A stretch of DNA of 36,576 nucleotides from GCA-2715645 sp042095375 (GTDB lineage Bacteria; Bacteroidota; Bacteroidia; Cytophagales; MED-G16). The translations under genes were made by a program, and so were the position numbers. A model generated the notes under the pieces. That model was not told the DNA's origin and did no database searches. It saw only the letters and a program-made list of their open reading frames with translations. Below, in pieces: positions 15,451-24,329 of the stretch (position 1 is the first letter of the stretch; each line of letters begins with the position of its first letter). Location: positions 1-36,576 of the forward strand of contig JBELBJ010000011.1 of assembly GCA_042095375.1 (NCBI GenBank), written 5' to 3'.

Positions 15451-16919
15451 TGCAAAAAAATAATAAAATTCTTTCAGAAGCATTTACTTTTGATGATGTT
15501 TTGCTTAAACCAGCCTATTCAGACGTATTACCTGGTCAGGTTGATGTCTCTACTTATTTAACCAGAAATATTAAATTAAATATTCCTTTAATTTCTTCAC
15601 CAATGGATACGGTTACAGAATCATCTTTAGCAATTGCAATTGCATTAAAAGGTGGAATGGGAATTATCCATAAAAATATGAAAATTAATGATCAAACAGA
15701 AGAGGTTAAAAAAGTCAAAAGATCTCAAAGCACTATTATAAAAGATCCAATTACTTTAAATAAAAACTCAACTGTAAAAGATGCCTTGCAAATAATGAAA
15801 AGAAATAAAATTGGAGGCATTCCTATTGTTGACCAAAATAATTATTTGCATGGGATTGTAACTAATAGAGATATAAGATTTCATAAGGATGGAAAAATTA
15901 AGCTTTCTAATATTATGACATCAAATAATTTAGTTACCGCAAAGAATGATACGGATTTATTTAAGGCAGAGCAGTTATTAAAAAAACATAAAATTGAAAA
16001 GCTACCTATTATAAATGAAAAAAATATTTTAGTTGGCTTAGTAACATATAAAGATATATTGAAAAATAAGTCTATGCCAGACGCTTGTAAGGATAGGTTT
16101 GGAAGATTGAGGGTTGGTGCAGCAATTGGAAATGAATTGAATTATAAAAAAAGATTAGATAATCTAATAAGTGTAGGGGTAGATGTAATTGTGATTGATA
16201 CTGCTCATGCTCATTCTAAATCTGTAATTTCTTTATGTAAAAAAATTAAAAAAAATTATGATATTGATTTAATAGTTGGAAATGTTGCAACTGCTAGCGC
16301 AGTAAAAGAGTTAGTATCTGCCGGTGCTGATGCAATAAAAGTTGGGATAGGTCCGGGAAGTATTTGTACAACTAGAATAATTGCAGGTGTTGGTGTTCCT
16401 CAACTGTCCGCAATTCTAGAGTGTTCAAAAGGTTTAAAAAACTCCAAAATACCCTTAATAGCAGATGGAGGTATTAGATTTTCTGGTGATATCGTTAAAG
16501 CTATTTCGGCTGGAGCAAATCTTGTAATGGTTGGCTCATTACTTGCAGGAACAAAAGAAACCCCTGGTGAAATTATTTTATATGAAGGAAGAAAATATAA
16601 AACTTATAGAGGAATGGGATCTGTTGAGGCTATGGAAAAAGGAGCAAGGGATAGATATTTTCAAGAAAATGAAAAAGAAACTAACAAATTAGTTCCAGAG
16701 GGAATTGTTGGAAGAGTACCATTTAAAGGTGATGTTTCTGAGGTCTTATATCAGTTAGTTGGTGGTATTAAATCGGGGATGGGTTATACAGGTGCAAAAG
16801 ATATAAATGAATTAAAAGCTAACACTAAATTTGTTAAAATAACAAATGCAGCCTCCATTGAAGGTCATCCTCATAATATAAATATTACCAGAGAAGCTCC
16901 AAATTATTCTAGAAACTGA
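15450..16919 (+). CDS. guaB: Inosine-5'-monophosphate dehydrogenase
   Basis: IMPDH oxidises IMP to XMP with NAD+, the committed step to GTP. The 489-residue length is normal. Barrel start: FTFDDVLLKPAYSDVLPG; then SSPMDTVTES and GGMGIIHKNM. Two CBS domains occupy about 95-205 and would sense purine nucleotides. The catalytic loop GPGSICTTR has C306; ADGGIRFSGD and GSLLAGTKETPGE follow, and the flap has YRGMGSVEAM with a catalytic RY (DRYFQ). All key residues are present. An inverted repeat abuts the start codon (15422-15450). It is divergent from pnuT, with 79 bases between start codons. Confidence 0.97.
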   Translation: MQKNNKILSEAFTFDDVLLKPAYSDVLPGQVDVSTYLTRNIKLNIPLISSPMDTVTESSLAIAIALKGGMGIIHKNMKINDQTEEVKKVKRSQSTIIKDPITLNKNSTVKDALQIMKRNKIGGIPIVDQNNYLHGIVTNRDIRFHKDGKIKLSNIMTSNNLVTAKNDTDLFKAEQLLKKHKIEKLPIINEKNILVGLVTYKDILKNKSMPDACKDRFGRLRVGAAIGNELNYKKRLDNLISVGVDVIVIDTAHAHSKSVISLCKKIKKNYDIDLIVGNVATASAVKELVSAGADAIKVGIGPGSICTTRIIAGVGVPQLSAILECSKGLKNSKIPLIADGGIRFSGDIVKAISAGANLVMVGSLLAGTKETPGEIILYEGRKYKTYRGMGSVEAMEKGARDRYFQENEKETNKLVPEGIVGRVPFKGDVSEVLYQLVGGIKSGMGYTGAKDINELKANTKFVKITNAASIEGHPHNINITREAPNYSRN

Positions 16920-16975
16920 TCTTAGCAATCATTAACATTTGTTTTTTCTTGGTTTTTTTCAAAATTATTAAATTG

Positions 16976-16983
16976 TATTTTTG
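16976..16983 (+). promoter_or_regulatory. TAnnTTTG promoter element before the SpoIIE phosphatase gene
   Basis: TATTTTTG fits the Bacteroidota -7 consensus and ends 3 bases before the ATG at 16987. A TTG at 16949-16951 lies 24 bases upstream and may be the -33 element. The element covers a nearby in-frame TTG, which argues that the ATG at 16987 is the true start. Confidence 0.55.
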
Positions 16984-16986
16984 ATT

Positions 16987-18534
16987 ATGATACTTAATAA
17001 ATTTAAACCTAGAATAAGTTTAATACTTGGATTATCCTGTTGGTTTTTTCTTTTATTATTTCAATTAACATTAATTGTTATAGAAAAAAATCTAAATATA
17101 TATTCATATTATATTACATATCATTTTTTTCTTGGACTATCTATTTTATTTACTTATAATTATTATGATCAAAAACTTAAACTTGTAAATCCAAAGAATG
17201 TATTAATTTATTTAAATAAAACTTTAAAATTTTCTTTATTATCTATCATTCCTGTTGGAATTATATGGATAATTTTATTTTATATTTTATCAGGAAATTA
17301 TATTACAAGAAATGTATCCGTATTAAATATTGTAAATCATGTAAATATAGGAATTTCATTAACTTATTTGTCTATTATTTTTACCGTTTATAAAAGGTTT
17401 ATTTTATTTGATAATGAAAATGATTTAACTAAACCCTTGTGGAAAATTTTTGAGTACTTAATTCTTTTTACTTTTTTATTTGATTTTGTATCTATCTTTT
17501 TTCTTTCTTCTTTTTATTACATAATTGGAATTATTGTAATTATATACGGATTTATTTTATCATTTAATTTGAAGTGGATTGCGTATATAAGCTTTGATAA
17601 AAAATGGAAAAGTATTTTATATATTTTTATTATCATTATATCTCTACTTTTTTATGTAAGAATTTTTCTTCAAATTAATGTTACTGGAATAGTAATTTTT
17701 GACCTTACTAAATCTTTATATTTTATGGTGGTTAGCATTTTTATTTTACTATACTCTTTTGTTTCAATTTTAGTTAATATATTTAATTTACCTACATCAA
17801 CCGTATTTGAGAAATTTCAAAAAGAAAAACTTATTGCTAGAAAAGTTCAAGAAGCTCTAATACCAAAGTCTTTACCTAACACAGAAAAATTAAAAATTTA
17901 CTCTACTTATAACCCTCATTCAGATTTAGGTGGTGACTATTTTGATTATATCCCTCTAAATAAAAATAAGTTTATGGTATGTATTGCTGATGTTTCTGGT
18001 AAAGGCATGCCAGCAGCACTTCTAATGTCAAATTTTCAAGCTTCTTTAAGAACTTTATTAAGATACACTCAAAATTTAAATGATATTGTTAAGGAATTAA
18101 ATTTTCAAATTAAAAGCAAAGAATCAGGTGATAGATTTGTTAGTTTTTTTATAGCAGAATTTGACATTAAGAAAAAAACAATCAACTATGTTAATTGTGG
18201 TCACCCATCCCCAATTTTGAAATTGGATGACAAAATAATAAATTTAGACCAGGGGACAACTCTAATAGGTGTTTTTAATGAATTACCTAGATTTAAGTCT
18301 CATAAAATTAAGTATAAAAACAATTGTTTGTTATTATGTTATACTGATGGATTGTTAGAGGCCCAAAATGACTTAAATGAATATTATGGTGAGGGAAAAC
18401 TCAAAAGTTTTGTTTTATCTTCTAAAATAACAACTAAAAACATAAATGAAAAAATATTAGACGATCTTAATTCTTTTAAAGGAAACAATACTTTCAATGA
18501 TGATATAACTATTTTAACAATAAAAATCTTATAA
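16987..18534 (+). CDS. Membrane-bound SpoIIE/PP2C-type protein phosphatase
   Basis: This is a 515-residue protein from the ATG at 16987. The first ~275 residues form about eight membrane segments. A short linker (NLPTSTVFEKFQKEKLIARK) then leads to a PP2C-SIG catalytic domain: LGGDYFDYI, ADVSGKGMPAALLM, YVNCGHPSP, CYTDGLLEA and FNDDITIL. The metal-binding aspartates in GDYFD, ADVSGKG and DDITI are all present. Such phosphatases dephosphorylate STAS-domain anti-anti-sigma factors in RsbU-type switches, but no STAS or anti-sigma gene is in the window. From memory, related Bacteroidota proteins carry a GAF domain in the linker; this one does not. It is followed after 1 base by a lipoprotein gene and then surA. 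Confidence 0.88.
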   Translation: MILNKFKPRISLILGLSCWFFLLLFQLTLIVIEKNLNIYSYYITYHFFLGLSILFTYNYYDQKLKLVNPKNVLIYLNKTLKFSLLSIIPVGIIWIILFYILSGNYITRNVSVLNIVNHVNIGISLTYLSIIFTVYKRFILFDNENDLTKPLWKIFEYLILFTFLFDFVSIFFLSSFYYIIGIIVIIYGFILSFNLKWIAYISFDKKWKSILYIFIIIISLLFYVRIFLQINVTGIVIFDLTKSLYFMVVSIFILLYSFVSILVNIFNLPTSTVFEKFQKEKLIARKVQEALIPKSLPNTEKLKIYSTYNPHSDLGGDYFDYIPLNKNKFMVCIADVSGKGMPAALLMSNFQASLRTLLRYTQNLNDIVKELNFQIKSKESGDRFVSFFIAEFDIKKKTINYVNCGHPSPILKLDDKIINLDQGTTLIGVFNELPRFKSHKIKYKNNCLLLCYTDGLLEAQNDLNEYYGEGKLKSFVLSSKITTKNINEKILDDLNSFKGNNTFNDDITILTIKIL

Positions 18535-18535
18535 A

Positions 18536-19372
18536 ATGAAACTAAATTTCTTTATGTTTTTTTTAGTATTAATCTCATGTAAAATTGATTATAATAAAGA
18601 AGAGAAGATAAAATCTAATCCACTTGCAAAAGTTGAAAATAAGTTTTTGTATTTAGATGATCTTTTTAGACCTAAAAATAATTATGATAGTTCAGAATTT
18701 ATTGCTAATCAAATAAATGATTGGATAAAAAATGAAATTATATTACTTCATGCATATAATAATATAAACGATAGAAATTTTATTGATAAAAAACTTAAAA
18801 AATATGAAGATGATTTGATTTTGTATCAATATGAAAATGAGTTGTTGTCAAATAATGTTAATTTCATAATTTCTGATTTGGAGATAAGTAAATATTATAA
18901 TCAAAACATAAAAGATTTCATATTAGGATCAAAAATTGTTAGATGTTTATATACTAAAATTCCTTTGGGAGCTCCTGAAATTATTAATTTTAAAAAATTA
19001 ATAAAAAGATACCCTGAATCAAACATTAGTGATATTAAATCTTATTCTTTTCAATTTGCTGAACAATACTTTTTAGATGATTCTGTTTGGTTAGATTTCG
19101 ATGATTTAATTATTAATACTCCATTTATTGAATTAAATAATGATTTTTCTTATTTAGTCAATAATAAATTTTTAGAAAATCAAGATGAAAGATTTTATTA
19201 TTTTATAAAAATAATTGATTATAAAATACCTGGAGATATATCTCCAATCTCTTTTGAATATGATATTATAAAAGCAATTCTATTAAATGATAGAAAAAAA
19301 GAATTATTAAATAAATTGCAGGATAGTATTTATTTAAAATTTATTGATCAAGTTGATTATGAGGTTTATTAG
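18536..19372 (+). CDS. SurA-related periplasmic lipoprotein lacking a clear parvulin domain
   Basis: This is a 278-residue protein with a lipoprotein signal (MKLNFFMFFLVLISC, lipobox cysteine at 15). It is rich in charged and aromatic residues and predicted mostly helical up to about residue 125. The segment from VRCLYTKIPLG (about residue 141) sits where a PpiC domain would begin, but the usual F-x-x-x-A...GG-x-L-G-x pattern is missing. Similar lipoproteins often lie directly upstream of SurA genes in Flavobacteriia, and I call it from that context plus the SurA-like N-terminal helical layout. It may be a chaperone without isomerase activity. Its stop overlaps the surA start by 14 bases. Confidence 0.62.
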   Translation: MKLNFFMFFLVLISCKIDYNKEEKIKSNPLAKVENKFLYLDDLFRPKNNYDSSEFIANQINDWIKNEIILLHAYNNINDRNFIDKKLKKYEDDLILYQYENELLSNNVNFIISDLEISKYYNQNIKDFILGSKIVRCLYTKIPLGAPEIINFKKLIKRYPESNISDIKSYSFQFAEQYFLDDSVWLDFDDLIINTPFIELNNDFSYLVNNKFLENQDERFYYFIKIIDYKIPGDISPISFEYDIIKAILLNDRKKELLNKLQDSIYLKFIDQVDYEVY

Positions 19373-20687
19373 TTTTATTTTCTTTTTCTTTTTCTTTTTT
19401 CCTTGTAGTGCTCAGGAAGAATCACCTGGGGTGGTTCTTGATAAGATTATATCAAAAATTGATGATTATATAGTTTTAAAATCTGAACTAGAAAGTACGT
19501 ATTTAGACGTTTTATCTAGGGGTCAAAGATTATCAGGAAATACAAAATGTGCAGTTTTAAAAAACTTAATTACTAATAAACTTTTAGTTGCAAAAGCTGA
19601 AATTGATTCAATTATGGTTGAGGATAACGAAGTCAATCAAGAGTTAGACTCAAGAATGAATATAATTATTAATCAGGTTGGTTCAGAAGAAGAAATAGAA
19701 AACTATTATAATAAAACAATTTCAGAATTTAAAAATGAATTATTTGATGATATTAAGCAACAGTTGGTTGCAAATAAAATGCGAAGAGAAATTTTATCTG
19801 AAGTATCTGTAAGTCCTGAAGAAGTTCGTAGTTTTTTTAATAGTATACCTAAAGATAGTATACCGTATTTTTCTACTCAGGTACAAGTTTCCCAAATAGT
19901 TAAAATAATTAAGGTTGGAAAAAATCAAAAAGAAAAATCAAAGTTAAAACTGATTAATATTAGAAATAAACTTATTTCTGGTGATGATTTTGAAATTCTT
20001 GCAACTTTAAATAGTGAGGATTTTGAGAGCGCTAAAAGAGGAGGGAGAATAGGTTTTGTTGGAAGGGGCGCACTTCAGCCAGAATATGAAGAAGCTTCTT
20101 TGAAACTTAATCCAGGTGAAATTTCTATGCCTGTAGAAACTAAGTTTGGATTTCATTTAATAGAACTAATTGAAAAAAGAGGAAATATGTATGACACTAG
20201 ACATATTTTAATTAAACCAAAGATTTCTGACGATAATATTATTAGTGGTAAGAAAGAACTAGATAGTTTAAAACATTTAGTGGTTTTTGACTCGACATCA
20301 TTTGAAGAATTAGCAAGAAAGGTTTCTGATGACAAGTTTACCTCATCATTTGGTGGCTATTTTACCGATGCTTCAGGAGGAGAAAAAATTTTAGTTGATG
20401 AACTTGATCCGGTTATTTTCTTTACTATTGACACAATGAAAGTTGGTTCAGTTTCACCTCCAATGCAATTTAGAATGGATGATGGAACTCAAGCATTAAG
20501 AATATTATTTTATAAAAGTAAAACCTTACCACATTTAGGAAATTTAAGAGAAGATTATCAAAGGTTTAGAACTTTTGCCTTAAACAAAAAACAATCTGAA
20601 ATACTTAATACCTGGTTTGAAATTACTAAATCAGAAGTTTTTATAACTATTGATGAGGAATATAATTCATGTAATTTAGCTAATTAG
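19359..20687 (+). CDS. surA: SurA-like periplasmic peptidyl-prolyl isomerase/chaperone, two parvulin domains
   Basis: This is a 442-residue protein from the ATG at 19359, chosen over an upstream TTG at 19344 because it starts the signal peptide directly (MRFISFIFFFFFFFPCSAQ). An N-terminal chaperone helix bundle (about 22-165, ending EVSVSPEEVRSFF) is followed by two PpiC domains. The first has QVSQIVKI, SEDFESAKRGGRIGFVGRG, LNPGEISMPVETKFGFHLIEL; the second has TRHILIKP, FEELARKVSDDK, FGGYFTDASGG. SurA escorts outer-membrane proteins through the periplasm, a natural partner of TonB receptors. The 5' end overlaps the lipoprotein gene by 14 bases and the 3' end overlaps pheS by 8 bases (CTAATTAG). 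The signal peptide is encoded by a near-repeat of TTC/TTT codons. Confidence 0.92.
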   Translation: MRFISFIFFFFFFFPCSAQEESPGVVLDKIISKIDDYIVLKSELESTYLDVLSRGQRLSGNTKCAVLKNLITNKLLVAKAEIDSIMVEDNEVNQELDSRMNIIINQVGSEEEIENYYNKTISEFKNELFDDIKQQLVANKMRREILSEVSVSPEEVRSFFNSIPKDSIPYFSTQVQVSQIVKIIKVGKNQKEKSKLKLINIRNKLISGDDFEILATLNSEDFESAKRGGRIGFVGRGALQPEYEEASLKLNPGEISMPVETKFGFHLIELIEKRGNMYDTRHILIKPKISDDNIISGKKELDSLKHLVVFDSTSFEELARKVSDDKFTSSFGGYFTDASGGEKILVDELDPVIFFTIDTMKVGSVSPPMQFRMDDGTQALRILFYKSKTLPHLGNLREDYQRFRTFALNKKQSEILNTWFEITKSEVFITIDEEYNSCNLAN

Positions 20688-21666
20688 CTCCTCTAAATTG
20701 TTTAAGAAAACGAATGTCATTTTGAGAAAATAATCTTAAATCGTCAATTTGATATTTTAACATTGCAATTCTTTCAATACCCATACCGAAAGCAAATCCA
20801 GAATATTTTTTTGAATCAAGCCCACAATTTTCTAGTACATTTGGATCAACCATTCCTGAACCTAAAATTTCCAGCCAACCTGATTTCCAAGAAATGTCCA
20901 TCTCAGCACTTGGTTCTGTAAATGGAAAATAAGATGGTCTAAATCTAACTTTTGTTTTATCTCCAAACATTTCTTTTGCAAAGTAATACAATGTGTCTTT
21001 TAAATTTTTAAAACTTACCCCTTCGTTTATATATAAACCTTCAACTTGATGAAAAAAACAATGAGATTTAGATGATACAGTTTCATTGCGATATACTCTA
21101 CCTGGTATAATTACTCTTAGTGGAGGTTGTTTTTTTTCCATTAATCTAATTTGAACATTAGAAGTATGTGTTCTTAAAACTACATCAGGATCTCTTTCTA
21201 CGAAAAATGTATCTTGCATTTCTCTTGCAGGATGGTTTTCAGGAAAATTTAATGCTGTAAAATTGTACCAGTCTTTTTCTATTTCAGGACCATCTTCAAT
21301 TGAAAAACCAATTTCACTAAAAATACTGATTATTTTATTTCTTATTATTCTTATTGGATGATGGCTTCCAAGATCTTCTGTAAGGGGAGGCACACTTAAA
21401 TCTTCAAAATCATTTTTTAGATTAGGGTCTCTTTTTAATTGGCTTGAAGCTTCACTTAATTTGTTTTTTGCAATAGTTTTTAGAACATTTATTTCAATCC
21501 CAATTTTACCTTTTTCTTTTTGTGGTATTGTTTTGAATTTTTTAAATAAATCGTTAATTAAACTCTTTTTACTAATAAATTTGACTCTAAAATTTTCTAA
21601 TTCATTAACATCAGTTATTTTTAATTTCTTGATTTCCCTTTTGTAATTATTTATTTGATCAAGCAT
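20680..21666 (-). CDS. pheS: Phenylalanyl-tRNA synthetase alpha subunit
   Basis: PheS is the catalytic subunit of the alpha2-beta2 class II enzyme that charges tRNA-Phe. At 328 residues it is slightly short of the usual ~340. It has an N-terminal coiled-coil arm (about 1-85, tRNA binding), then GSHHPIRIIRNKI, the class II motif 2 region (RTHTSNVQIR, GRVYRNETVSSKSHCFFHQ, EGLYINE), FRPSYFPFTEPSAE and motif 3 (FAFGMGIERIAMLKY). The partner pheT is not in the window. Its start overlaps the MFS gene's stop by 8 bases, so it appears to be last in a cysC-cysQ-MFS-pheS run. Confidence 0.96.
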   Translation of the reverse strand: MLDQINNYKREIKKLKITDVNELENFRVKFISKKSLINDLFKKFKTIPQKEKGKIGIEINVLKTIAKNKLSEASSQLKRDPNLKNDFEDLSVPPLTEDLGSHHPIRIIRNKIISIFSEIGFSIEDGPEIEKDWYNFTALNFPENHPAREMQDTFFVERDPDVVLRTHTSNVQIRLMEKKQPPLRVIIPGRVYRNETVSSKSHCFFHQVEGLYINEGVSFKNLKDTLYYFAKEMFGDKTKVRFRPSYFPFTEPSAEMDISWKSGWLEILGSGMVDPNVLENCGLDSKKYSGFAFGMGIERIAMLKYQIDDLRLFSQNDIRFLKQFRGAN

Positions 21667-22933
21667 TATATTTAATTATCTTTTTTTTCAAAGATATAAT
21701 AGAGTTTAACCAATTCAAATTAACTTTTTTATTTAGAACTTTAGGTTTTGATAGCCATCCTAAAAATAGTATATATGATAATGAGATATATAATGTAAAT
21801 AAACCTAATTTAAGTCCATAAAAATCCCCTATGAAACCTATAATAAATGGATATATTGCTCCTCCTGCAATTCCAGTCATCATGATGCCAGATACTGTAC
21901 CGTGATTTTTTTCAAAAGAATTGAGAGCTAATGCTATAATAATTGACCACATACTAGAAATAGATAAACCTAAACTTGAAATTGCTATTACTGCTATCCA
22001 TTTCCCTCCAAATAATCCAAAACTTAAAATTAAAATAGATAGACAAGATAAAAATATTAGTAGTTTTTTGGAATCAAATAATTTAATCAAGACAAGACCT
22101 GCTAATGTTCCAATAGTCATGTTGCCCCAAAAAAATGAGATAACTTTAGCACCCTCAAGCTGAGGGTTTAGATTATGATATGAATAAAGAAATTGAGATG
22201 CCCATGTATTTATTCCTTGTTCTGTTCCTACATAAAAGAATATGCCAAAAAAATACAGATATGACCATTTATTCTTTAAAATATTTTTTAATGAATCAAA
22301 CTGAATCTTTTCTTCTTTATTTTTTTTTTTTGGAAACCTAGAGAGACTTATTATAAAAATAAGTGTTAGAGATATTACGCTAAATGTCCAATATATAACT
22401 ATCCATTTTGGACTAAATTCGTATATTATATTCATCAAATTATTAGTTGAAATTTGCATATAAAAAATTGGACTAAAAAATGAAGCTAATCCAAAAAAAA
22501 ACTGACCCATTATTGAAAAAAAAGCAAAATTTTCCGCGTTGGTTGTAGATCTTAATAATGGATTAATTGCAACTTGTAATATTGACATTCCTGTTCCTAT
22601 TAGTAATAATGAAATAATACCCGTTAAGTAGTTGGTGTATAATGAAAAAAATAGTGAACCTATCAGTGACACAAATAAACCAAAAATTATAACTTTTTTT
22701 TCACCGTAAATTTCGATTAAATGACCGCTTGGTATGGAAAAAAAACCATATGCTATAAAAAAAGAAAACGGAAGTATAGCTGCAGCACTTAAACTTAAAT
22801 TGAAACTTTGAATTATTTCAGGAATAAGAGGACCTACAATATTTGTAATAAAAGAAATCATAAAAAATATTATCATAATTAAAATTATTAGATAATATTT
22901 TTTTTTGGAGAGATTAATCTTTTGGGTATGCAA
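21659..22933 (-). CDS. Major facilitator superfamily permease, FucP/GlcP-like (FHS group)
   Basis: This is a 424-residue membrane protein with about 12 helices. The first half has LSAAAILPFSFFIAYGFFSI, the MFS loop motif GHLIEIYGEKKV, and GTGMSILQVAINPLLRS, whose Q...NP element is typical of the fucose/glucose-proton symporter branch. The second half has WASQFLY, FFWGNMTIG and GTVSGIMMTGIAGGAIYPF, again as in sugar FHS transporters. The substrate is probably a sugar, but this is inference. It lies between cysQ (20-base overlap with the cysQ 3' end) and pheS (8-base overlap). A run of 11 T at 22321-22331 encodes lysines in the central loop. Confidence 0.85.
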   Translation of the reverse strand: MHTQKINLSKKKYYLIILIMIIFFMISFITNIVGPLIPEIIQSFNLSLSAAAILPFSFFIAYGFFSIPSGHLIEIYGEKKVIIFGLFVSLIGSLFFSLYTNYLTGIISLLLIGTGMSILQVAINPLLRSTTNAENFAFFSIMGQFFFGLASFFSPIFYMQISTNNLMNIIYEFSPKWIVIYWTFSVISLTLIFIISLSRFPKKKNKEEKIQFDSLKNILKNKWSYLYFFGIFFYVGTEQGINTWASQFLYSYHNLNPQLEGAKVISFFWGNMTIGTLAGLVLIKLFDSKKLLIFLSCLSILILSFGLFGGKWIAVIAISSLGLSISSMWSIIIALALNSFEKNHGTVSGIMMTGIAGGAIYPFIIGFIGDFYGLKLGLFTLYISLSYILFLGWLSKPKVLNKKVNLNWLNSIISLKKKIIKYNA

Positions 22934-23687
22934 GAAAAAATGGATTTAATAAATTTTTTTTATTGTATGATATTTCGCTTTTATAATTTGTTTTGAATAG
23001 TTTAACGTTTGAACCATTTGCTATTGCATGAGCCGCTGCCGTGTCCCATTCCATGGTTGGTCCATATCTTGGGTAAATATCGGCTTTATTTTCAGCCAGA
23101 AACAATATCTTTAAAGAACTTCCAACTGGAACAATTTGTGGTTTATTTAATTTTTCTAAAAAAACTTCAGTTTCCTTATTCATATGAGATCTTGAAGTAA
23201 CTATTCTTAGATTAGGGTCTTTAAAATTTATTTCTTTTCTTTTTTTTAATTTCACTATATTATCAATATGTTTTTTATAACTTCCAGCTTCAGGTTCATT
23301 CCAATATAGAGTTTTAAAGGTTGGGCAATATACAATTCCTATATAAGGAATATTATTTTTTACCAAAGCAATATTCACAGTGAATTCACCATTTTTTTTA
23401 ATAAATTCTTTCGTGCCATCTAAAGGATCAATTAACCAATAATATTCCCAATTTTTTCTTTTATCAAATTTTGTAATTTTTTTTTCTTCACTGATTATTT
23501 CAATTTTAGTTTTTTTTAAAATTTTAGTAATTATATTATGCGAAGCTCTATCGGCTTTTGTGAGCGGTGAATTATCTTTTTTTTTTTTAAAGTCTATAAA
23601 TTCTGAGTCATTATATATATTCATTATTTCTTCTCCAGCTATTAATGCAGCTTCAGAAGCAATTTTTATTATATCATTTTGATTCAT
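22914..23687 (-). CDS. cysQ: 3'(2'),5'-bisphosphate nucleotidase
   Basis: CysQ removes the 3' phosphate from PAP/PAPS, preventing build-up of these toxic by-products of sulfate activation. The 257-residue protein has the inositol-monophosphatase fold: DNSPLTKADRASH (residues 37-49), the metal site WLIDPLDGTKEF with VNIALV after it, and MEWDTAAAHAI near the end. All metal ligands are present. Its start shares one base with the cysC stop (TAATG), so PAPS-forming and PAP-clearing enzymes are made together. A 12-base T run (A in the coding sense) at 23577-23588 encodes the lysines just before the first motif, a possible slippage site. Confidence 0.93.
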   Translation of the reverse strand: MNQNDIIKIASEAALIAGEEIMNIYNDSEFIDFKKKKDNSPLTKADRASHNIITKILKKTKIEIISEEKKITKFDKRKNWEYYWLIDPLDGTKEFIKKNGEFTVNIALVKNNIPYIGIVYCPTFKTLYWNEPEAGSYKKHIDNIVKLKKRKEINFKDPNLRIVTSRSHMNKETEVFLEKLNKPQIVPVGSSLKILFLAENKADIYPRYGPTMEWDTAAAHAIANGSNVKLFKTNYKSEISYNKKNLLNPFFLAYPKD

Positions 23688-24286
23688 TACACCTTAATTT
23701 TTTCAAGTATAACAGAGAAAATACTTTCAACTGATTCATCTACTATTTCATTTTCTGTATTTATTTTTAGGTTTGGATTCTGAGGCTGTTCATAAGGAGA
23801 GTCTATTCCTGTAAAATTTTTTATTTCTCCTTTTCTCACTTTTTTATATAATCCTTTAACATCTCTTTCTTCACATTTTTCAATTGAACAATCAACGTGA
23901 ACTAGAAAATAATTTTCTTCTTTAACTAATTTTTTTGCAAAGTCTCTCTCTTCTTCAAATGGAGAGATAAAAGCAGTTATTACAATTACTCCCGCATCAA
24001 TCATTAATTTAGAAACTTCAGCTATTCTTCTAATATTTTCTTTTCTGTCTTCATCAGAAAACCCTAAGTCATTATTTAATCCAACTCTTATGTTATCTCC
24101 ATCTAATAAATATGAAAGAAAACCATTTTCATATAATTTTTTTTCTAAACCATTAGCAATTGTAGATTTGCCAGAGCCCGATAAGCCAGACAACCAAATC
24201 AACAAAGGTTTTTGTTTTGTTAATTTTTGTCTTAGTTCGGAATTAACAAAATGATTATGAGGAAATAAATTTTTAGAATTATTCAT
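23687..24286 (-). CDS. cysC: Adenylylsulfate (APS) kinase
   Basis: CysC phosphorylates APS to PAPS. This 199-residue protein has the P-loop GLSGSGKS at 34-41, then LLDGDNIRVGLNNDLGFSDE, NIRRIAEVSKLMIDAG and FISPFEEER, all family hallmarks. FTGIDSPYEQP near the end is the substrate-binding block. It heads the run cysC-cysQ-MFS-pheS. No sulfate adenylyltransferase (cysD/cysN/sat), PAPS reductase or sulfotransferase is in the window, so whether PAPS feeds sulfur assimilation or sulfation cannot be told here. It is divergent from ccmB with 43 bases between starts. A possible weak -7 element, CATATTTG, is read on the minus strand at 24332-24325. Confidence 0.95.
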   Translation of the reverse strand: MNNSKNLFPHNHFVNSELRQKLTKQKPLLIWLSGLSGSGKSTIANGLEKKLYENGFLSYLLDGDNIRVGLNNDLGFSDEDRKENIRRIAEVSKLMIDAGVIVITAFISPFEEERDFAKKLVKEENYFLVHVDCSIEKCEERDVKGLYKKVRKGEIKNFTGIDSPYEQPQNPNLKINTENEIVDESVESIFSVILEKIKV

Positions 24287-24314
24287 AATTAATTCAATTT
24301 AAAAATGTGAGTAT

Positions 24315-24322
24315 TATTTTTG
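24315..24322 (+). promoter_or_regulatory. TAnnTTTG promoter element before ccmB
   Basis: TATTTTTG ends 7 bases before the ccmB ATG at 24330. It overlaps a 10-bp palindrome, TTTGTACAAA (24319-24328), whose other strand could serve cysC. No clear TTG upstream element is seen. It would drive the whole ccm run and possibly purN. Confidence 0.5.
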
Positions 24323-24329
24323 TACAAAT

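Noticed and set aside
16981..16986. TTG at 16981 as the phosphatase start
   Set aside because: It lies inside the TATTTTTG promoter element; the ATG two codons later fits better.
19344..19358. TTG at 19344 as the surA start
   Set aside because: It adds MIKLI before a normal signal peptide; the ATG at 19359 is cleaner and gives the same 14-base overlap seen elsewhere.
19375..19412. TTTTTC-type tandem repeat as phase-variation tract
   Set aside because: It encodes the phenylalanine-rich core of the SurA signal peptide as mixed TTT/TTC codons and is imperfect.
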